Position numbers and translations under genes: made by a program. Of a DNA stretch of 64,000 nucleotides, positions 63,401-64,000 are shown in pieces (position 1 is the stretch's first letter; every line of letters begins with the position of its first letter). Origin of the DNA: Micromussa lordhowensis (lineage: Eukaryota; Cnidaria; Anthozoa; Scleractinia; Lobophylliidae). The DNA is taken from positions 1 through 64,000 of the forward strand of contig CAXHUQ010000829.1 in the NCBI GenBank assembly GCA_964020085.1, in the 5' to 3' direction. The notes under the pieces were generated by a model. That model worked only from the letters and a program-made list of their open reading frames with translations, was not told the DNA's origin and made no database searches.

Positions 63401-64000
63401 TAGCATAGTGCGAGATTTCGCGCAGCTCCGAAAGTTTGCATGTGGACCCGGACCGACCCCAGGAGTGCTTTGGTGCCATTAGTTTGCCAAGTTGCGAGAC
63501 GCGTCAAGCTCGGCTAACTAGTCAGCCAGCTGGCCACGCCTGGGGATCTGCCGGGCTGATTAGCATAGTGGGAGATTTTGCGCAGCTCCGATACTTCGCA
63601 TTTGGAACCGGACCGACCCCGGGAGTGCTTTGGTGGTATTAGTTTGCAAAGTTGCGACGCGCGCAAAGTTCGGCTAATTAGCAAACGGGCTGGTTAGCAT
63701 AGTGCGAGATTTCGCGCAGCTCCGAAAGTTTGCATGTGGACCCGGACCGACCCCAGGAGTGCTTTGGTGCCATTAGTTTGCCAAGTTGCGAGACGCGTCA
63801 AGCTCGGCTAACTAGTCAGCCAGCTGGCCACGCCTGGGGATCTGCCGGGCTGATTAGCATAGTGGGAGATTTTGCGCAGCTCCGATACTTCGCATTTGGA
63901 ACCGGACCGACCCCGGGAGTGCTTTGGTGGTATTAGTTTGCAAAGTTGCGACGCGCGCAAAGTTCGGCTAATTAGCAAACGGGCTGGTTAGCATAGTGCG
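42454..64000 (+). repeat. Right homogeneous zone of the array
   Basis: About 73 units show only two differences, C to T at 52739 and T to C at 62749. The runs 42454-52738 and 52740-62748 each exceed 10 kb without a variant that I could find. The zone ends with the array still running: the last 18 bases are the start of a half A. Nothing else is present here. Confidence 0.85.

Larger units (their letters stand above)
1..64000 (+). repeat. Satellite DNA array, 294-bp unit, about 217.7 tandem copies
   Basis: The same 294-bp sequence recurs head to tail, in one orientation, from the first to the last base. The lengths add up exactly: a 49-bp partial unit, 23 units of 294 bp (50-6811), one unit of 295 bp (6812-7106), 193 units of 294 bp (7107-63848) and a 152-bp partial unit. 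I found about 50 variant sites in total, so mean identity to the consensus is about 99.9%. The unit is 56% GC by hand count. No unique sequence, transposon or inversion interrupts it. Arrays of this size and uniformity are typical of eukaryotic centromeric or other constitutive heterochromatin. Which of these it is, and in which organism, cannot be told from the sequence, and I do not recognise the family. Confidence 0.98.

Noticed and set aside
1..64000. CRISPR array or bacterial repeat locus
   Set aside because: There are no short repeats separated by unique spacers and no cas genes. The entire 294-bp period is conserved, as in satellite DNA.

Overview
The whole 64,000-base window is one uninterrupted satellite DNA array. 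A 294-bp unit repeats head to tail in one orientation: 49 bp of a partial unit, 217 complete units (first complete unit 50-343, last ending at 63848) and a 152-bp partial unit. I see no gene, transposon, RNA gene, CRISPR array or unique sequence, and both window edges cut through the array. The lack of any gene and the length and uniformity of the array point to eukaryotic heterochromatin, such as a centromere, pericentromere, chromosome knob or subtelomere. I do not recognise the satellite family and cannot name the organism. No prokaryotic feature is present.

The 294-bp unit is itself a dimer. Half B (134 bp, e.g. 50-183) and half A (160 bp, e.g. 184-343) align over their first 120 bp with 17 mismatches (about 86% identity). 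They differ in length because A has 26 extra bases in its tail, which carry a 10-bp palindrome. The mean half length is 147 bp. By hand count the unit is 56% GC, with 24 CpG per 294 bp (observed/expected about 1.05). Half B alone carries a stretch resembling a CENP-B box with a 3-bp insertion.

The array has three zones. From 1 to 18142 only three variants were found. From 18143 to 42453 there are 45 variant sites in about 83 units. From 42454 to 64000 there are two. In the middle zone, groups of variants recur at exact multiples of 294 bp. This exposes nested duplications of 4, 8, 14 and 47-48 units, so a faint higher-order structure is visible only through rare marker variants. About half of all variant sites are CpG to TpG/CpA changes. 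Several others switch a base to the one found in the other half of the dimer.

Each unit has a 68-codon open frame on the + strand, but its variants look unconstrained and I do not treat it as a gene. All variant positions and counts come from reading by eye; a computed alignment of all units should confirm them.
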